Below are positions 60,576 to 64,000 of a DNA stretch of 64,000 nt, one piece after another. This stretch comes from WGMI01 sp041739275 (GTDB lineage Bacteria; Bacteroidota; Bacteroidia; Flavobacteriales; Schleiferiaceae), in the NCBI GenBank assembly GCA_041739275.1, contig JBGSOF010000002.1:1-64000 (forward strand), given 5' to 3'. The notes under the pieces are model-generated. The model was given only the letters and a program-made list of their open reading frames with translations. It was not told the origin of the DNA and made no database searches. How positions within the stretch are numbered: the stretch's first letter is position 1; every line of letters starts with the position of its first letter. The translations under genes were made by a program, and so were the position numbers.

Positions 60576-61480
60576 AAACTGCACTATCGACCACTGCGCT
60601 CGTTTTCTCAATGTTATGGACATGGTCCGCGCACGCCCAAGGTTGCAGCGATGCGGGGGTATGCACCGCGGGGAGCTTGGGCCACGGCCCCTCAGAAAAA
60701 GCCCAGTGGAGTTTCGGAATGCAATACGGACTCGGAGAGCAGGGAATTGTCTATTTGGATGCCGAATTGGGTGCCGTCCTCCCTTTTGGTGCCAAAAACC
60801 GGATCGACCTGCGCCTGCCCGTCCGCTTCATCAACGGCGATCTCGATCAAGTCTTCGGGCTCTCTGACGTCTCGGCGACCTGGATTCGCGATTTTCAACT
60901 TTCAGACACTAAACTCCTCATTGCAAATCTGGGCCTGCGCATCCCCACAGGCGAAGCCAACCGAAGCCTCGATTCAGGAGACCCACTGCCGATGCCGTAT
61001 CAAACCAGTTTGGGCACCGTAGACCTCATTCTCGGTGTGAGCTATCGCCCGGGGCTCTGGATTTTTGGCGCGGGATATCAACAGCCGCTCAATTCGAATC
61101 GAAATGGGTATTTAGCAACACTCGACAGCCTCTCGACCGAGCCCTTTCCGTCGACCCGCAACTTTGAGCGCCGAGGAGATGCTGTGGTGCGCTTTGGCAG
61201 GCAGTTTGGCCAAGACAGCGACCCTTGGGTGTTCTCGACCTCTGCGCTCGGAATTGTCCACCTCGGTCAAGACCGATACGAAGAGCCCGATGGCGAGATG
61301 CGCTCCATCGAAGGTTCTGAAGGCCTCACCTTAAACCTCACGGGCTCGGTTCGAAGAAACTGGGATTCAAAGAATTCGCTGGGCTTGGATGTGGGCTTTC
61401 CGCTCCTTGTACGCGAAGTGCGCCCCGATGGCTTGATCAGTGGTTTTGTGCTGGGCCTCAAGTGGAGAAGCTCCTTCTAA
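60572..61480 (+). CDS. Outer-membrane beta-barrel-like protein
   Basis: A 302-residue protein with a signal peptide (TTALVFSMLWTWSAHAQ) and alternating amphipathic segments (WSFGMQYGLGEQGIVYLDAE; AKNRIDLRLPVRFINGD; LTGSVRRNWDSKNSLGLDV) that end in LKWRSSF, a terminal Phe as in barrel proteins. The family resembles the outer-membrane transporter-like proteins sometimes named after the meta-pathway of phenol degradation. It overlaps the subtilase stop by ATGA, so it may help surface display or be co-regulated with it. The function is not established. Confidence 0.7.
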   Translation: MKTALSTTALVFSMLWTWSAHAQGCSDAGVCTAGSLGHGPSEKAQWSFGMQYGLGEQGIVYLDAELGAVLPFGAKNRIDLRLPVRFINGDLDQVFGLSDVSATWIRDFQLSDTKLLIANLGLRIPTGEANRSLDSGDPLPMPYQTSLGTVDLILGVSYRPGLWIFGAGYQQPLNSNRNGYLATLDSLSTEPFPSTRNFERRGDAVVRFGRQFGQDSDPWVFSTSALGIVHLGQDRYEEPDGEMRSIEGSEGLTLNLTGSVRRNWDSKNSLGLDVGFPLLVREVRPDGLISGFVLGLKWRSSF

Positions 61481-61500
61481 GGCGTTCGAAATCAATAATA

Positions 61501-62853
61501 TCAAGCGCGTTCCAGGATGGGCTCAGCCGTCTCGTCGTGCTGGCTCAGGTCGAGACCAATGCCTTCGTGCTCGGCGCTCACCCGCAAAGGTGTTATTTGG
61601 TTGGTGATTTTCAACAAGACCCAAGTGGCGAGGAAGGAGTAAACCCCAATCACCAAAACGGCGATCACCTCGGCCTTAAACAATTCAAAGCCCCCGTATA
61701 AGAGCCCGCCGTTGGTCGCAAAAATGCCGGTAAAGAGCATTCCCAAAATCCCCCCCACCCCGTGGCAAGGAAAGACATCGAGGGTATCGTCTATTTCTGA
61801 GCGATTCTTCCAGTGAACCACAGCGTAACTGGCCAAACTGGCGACAGCTCCAATCAAAAAGCTGTGCCCCGAAACAATATATCCTGCAGCGGGCGTGATG
61901 GTGGCCAGACCGACTACGGCGCCGATGCACACCCCCACGGTCGAAGGTTTTTTGTTGTTGATGACATCGAGCAGCATCCAAGCCATCATCGCCGAGGCCG
62001 ATGCCAAGCTGGTGTTCACCATCGCATTGATGGCGACCTCATTGGCACCCAGGGAAGAACCTGCGTTGAAGCCGAACCATCCGAACCACAACAGCCCGGT
62101 TCCCAGCAAGATATACGGAATATTCGAGGGTTGATGCACGTGCCCTTCGCGATGAGAATGGCGCCGTCCCAAAACCAAGGCGCCCGTCAAGGCGGCGACC
62201 CCGGCAGAAAGGTGAATCACCGCACCCCCGGCGAAATCAAGTACGCCCATTTTGAACAAGAAGCCCCCGGGGTTCCAGACCCAATGCGCCACCGGACAAT
62301 AAATGAAGAACGTAAAGAGCACCATAAAAATCATGTAACTCCAGAATCGAATGCGCTCGGCAAACGAACCGGTAATGAGCGCCGGCGTAATGATGGCGAA
62401 CTTGAGCTGAAAGGCGGCGAATAGAATCAAGGGCAGTCCGGGCGCGATACTCGGGTGAGCCGCCGTGCCTACCCCGTCAAAAAAGGCGAATTCGAGCGGG
62501 TTTCCGATCCAACCGCCAATGCTGCTTCCAAACACCAAACTAAAGCCCACGGCATACCATATCAAACTCACAACTCCCAAAGCCACAAAGCTTTGCAACA
62601 TGGTCGAGAGCATATTCTTGCGGTGCACCATGCCGCCGTAAAAAAAGCTGAGCCCCGGGGTCATCAGCAAGACCAGAGCCGTGGCCGTGAGCATCCAGCC
62701 CACATCGCCGGTGTTGATCGAGCCGGGCAAAGCCACGGGGTGTTCGCTCGGCCAAACGCTAGCCGCCACGCTCAAAAGAATCAGCAGTGCAAAGCTGAGG
62801 CGTCCCAGCTTGCCCGCACGGGTACGAAGGGGCTTATCCGTTGCCATCGACAA
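61501..62853 (-). CDS. amt: Ammonium transporter Amt
   Basis: A 450-residue 11-helix channel-like transporter. It has GVLDFAGGAVIHLSAGVAAL, the twin-His positions in PVAHWVW and DVFPCHGVGGILG, and the Phe/Trp gate and Asp of the recruitment site (LVLLMTPGLSFFYGGMV). An amino-terminal extra helix resembles a signal (LSFALLILLSVAASVWPSE). Two in-frame ATG starts (62853, 62847) are possible. No GlnK gene adjoins; instead a glutaminase gene ends eight bases upstream, and the two are probably co-transcribed. Confidence 0.93.
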   Translation of the reverse strand: MSMATDKPLRTRAGKLGRLSFALLILLSVAASVWPSEHPVALPGSINTGDVGWMLTATALVLLMTPGLSFFYGGMVHRKNMLSTMLQSFVALGVVSLIWYAVGFSLVFGSSIGGWIGNPLEFAFFDGVGTAAHPSIAPGLPLILFAAFQLKFAIITPALITGSFAERIRFWSYMIFMVLFTFFIYCPVAHWVWNPGGFLFKMGVLDFAGGAVIHLSAGVAALTGALVLGRRHSHREGHVHQPSNIPYILLGTGLLWFGWFGFNAGSSLGANEVAINAMVNTSLASASAMMAWMLLDVINNKKPSTVGVCIGAVVGLATITPAAGYIVSGHSFLIGAVASLASYAVVHWKNRSEIDDTLDVFPCHGVGGILGMLFTGIFATNGGLLYGGFELFKAEVIAVLVIGVYSFLATWVLLKITNQITPLRVSAEHEGIGLDLSQHDETAEPILERA

Positions 62854-62861
62854 AAAAAGAG

Positions 62862-64000
62862 TTAGTTCGAGGAGCTGCTTTTTCTGAAGTTCTTCATGAA
62901 CTCCACCAGGGCTTGATGCCCGTTTCTATGGGCGTCGTCGTAGGGAGAATTGCCCCAGCGGTCTTGCACCTCGAGCGAAGCGCCGTGGGCGAGCAAGTAG
63001 TCGACCACCGCAAGATGGCCTTCTGAGGCTGCGATATGCAGCGGAGTTCGCTTGTCGTAGTCGGAGTCGTTGACATCGACCCCGCGGGCAATCAGTTTTT
63101 GAACCTCGTAGACGTCTCCGGCGCTGGCGGCCCAACACAGGTCGATGAGGCTGTTCATCCGCGACTCGTTTTTGCGCAAACGCGGGTCGATTTTATTGCT
63201 CACGCCTGAAATCAAACTGTCGTAGTTGTGAAAGTTGAAGCGCTGAACGAGCTCTTTGCAGAATTCAATTCCGCGCACCGAATTGCCGTGGGTGTCTAAG
63301 CGCGGAGACCAAACGGCCATTCCGAGTAAGTTGGGCACGACGATCATCAAGCCCCCCGCCACTCCGCTCTTGGCCGGCAAACCGATGCTAAACGCAAACT
63401 CTCCGCTGAAATCGTACATACCGCAGGAATACATCAGCGACAAGCAGTTCTTGACCGTTTCAGGCTTGAAAATGCGCAGGCCCGTGATCGGACAAACCCC
63501 TGCATTGGCCAGAGTTGCAGCCACCACAGCCATGGCTTCGGTGCTCACCTCAATCGAACAGCATTGAAAGTAGAACTCCAAGGTGGCAATGAGATCGGTA
63601 TTTTCGGGAAAAGCACCGTTCTCTTTCATAAAATAGCCGAGGGCAAAATTTCGATCAGCGGTTTGGCGCTCGCTCAAATACACTGAGTTGTTAAACCGCG
63701 CAGGGATTCCGCCGCTGAGTTTTGTCCAGATGTCCAGGACATAATCAAAGCGATCGGACATGTCCTTTTCGGGTTGAATCAAAGAACACGTCATGATGGC
63801 ACCCGAGTTGATCATCGGGTTGTGCGGAATACCTTTCTCGTTCAGAACCAATCCGTTAAAAGAAATTCCGCTGGGTTCGCGCCCCACATGTCGATGCACT
63901 TGTTCCACCCCGTTTTCTTCCATCGCCAAGGCGTAATTAATCGGCTTGGAAATGCTTTGAATACAGAAGTAGCGGTCGCTTTCGCCCAAGGCGGCGCGCT
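62862..64000 (-). CDS. glsA: Glutaminase with C-terminal ankyrin repeats (5' end beyond window)
   Basis: The visible 375 residues of a serine-dependent beta-lactamase-fold glutaminase that hydrolyses glutamine to glutamate and ammonia. The nucleophile motif is FCIQSISKPINYALA (S-x-x-K) at about residue 11 of the visible part, followed by EPSGISFNGL and GIPHNPMINSGAIM, and Tyr-containing FALGYFMKE. Two to three ankyrin repeats follow (about 275-370; RTPLHIAASEGHLAVVDYLLAHGA). The frame is open through the right window edge; the first ATG-equivalent inside the window is only a TTG, so the real start lies beyond. Similar to the domain order of animal GLS. Confidence 0.92.
   Translation of the reverse strand, partial: RAALGESDRYFCIQSISKPINYALAMEENGVEQVHRHVGREPSGISFNGLVLNEKGIPHNPMINSGAIMTCSLIQPEKDMSDRFDYVLDIWTKLSGGIPARFNNSVYLSERQTADRNFALGYFMKENGAFPENTDLIATLEFYFQCCSIEVSTEAMAVVAATLANAGVCPITGLRIFKPETVKNCLSLMYSCGMYDFSGEFAFSIGLPAKSGVAGGLMIVVPNLLGMAVWSPRLDTHGNSVRGIEFCKELVQRFNFHNYDSLISGVSNKIDPRLRKNESRMNSLIDLCWAASAGDVYEVQKLIARGVDVNDSDYDKRTPLHIAASEGHLAVVDYLLAHGASLEVQDRWGNSPYDDAHRNGHQALVEFMKNFRKSSSSN

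Noticed and set aside
1..64000. CRISPR arrays, rRNA, riboswitches (including B12 or FMN) and insertion sequences
   Set aside because: No regularly spaced repeats, no conserved RNA core and no transposase-like frame or terminal inverted repeats were seen.

Overview
The window looks like a chromosomal segment of a mid-GC member of the Bacteroidota, most likely from the Flavobacteriales or a neighbouring order. Support: bacillithiol genes (bshA, bshB1), a complete-looking menaquinone operon, a GldI-type gliding isomerase next to nrnA and ndk, two TonB-dependent receptors with an N-terminal carboxypeptidase-regulatory-like domain, a secreted subtilase with a type IX secretion (T9SS) C-terminal signal, and promoters of the Bacteroidota form TTG-N(17-19)-TAnnTTTG. 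There are no rRNA or tRNA genes, no CRISPR array and no insertion sequence that I can see. Genes are packed tightly, often with ATGA, GTGA, TTGA or TAATG overlaps. TCGA is strikingly common, except in one AT-rich gene near 17.7-18.2 kb.

Layout. 0.5-9.4 kb (minus): a chained cluster FIST sensor - multi-PAS histidine kinase - single-domain response regulator - GH3/beta-lactamase fusion - YwqK-like protein, then bshA. 9.4-14.2 kb (plus): small membrane protein, mutL, two rhomboids, an endo/exonuclease/phosphatase. 14.2-20 kb: orphan peptide-binding lipoprotein, mtaB, then an accessory stretch (GIY-YIG-like gene, HExxH mini-protein, Crp/Fnr regulator, SnoaL-like lipoprotein). 20-25.7 kb: two tandem cyclophilin-FKBP fusions, gldI, nrnA, ndk, a DUF721 gene and recF. 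25.8-29.3 kb: TPR protein, ribH, marC, DUF2911 protein, MarR-like regulator. 29.3-33.4 kb: TonB receptor, smpB, a small conserved gene, a lipoprotein.

33.4-42.4 kb (minus) is the most notable region. A MerR regulator with the cobalamin photoreceptor signature W-x9-EH sits next to an ECF-like sigma factor, followed by crtI, crtB, idi, a 6-pyruvoyl-tetrahydropterin synthase, folE, a short-chain dehydrogenase, a flavin-reductase-like protein, a photolyase/cryptochrome and bshB1, almost without gaps. I read it as a light/B12-controlled photoprotection regulon joining carotenoid, pterin, flavin, DNA-repair and thiol functions. Repeated TTAAACA sites lie in the promoters of both the regulator and the sigma gene.

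42.5-47.2 kb (plus): VOC protein, a large TonB receptor, two unknown proteins. 47.2-55.5 kb (minus): menaquinone operon in transcription order hotdog thioesterase, acyltransferase-3, menF, menD, menB, menA, menC, menE. 55.6-61.5 kb (plus): giant T9SS subtilase coupled to an outer-membrane-like protein. 61.5-64 kb (minus): ankyrin-repeat glutaminase (cut by the window edge) followed by an ammonium transporter.
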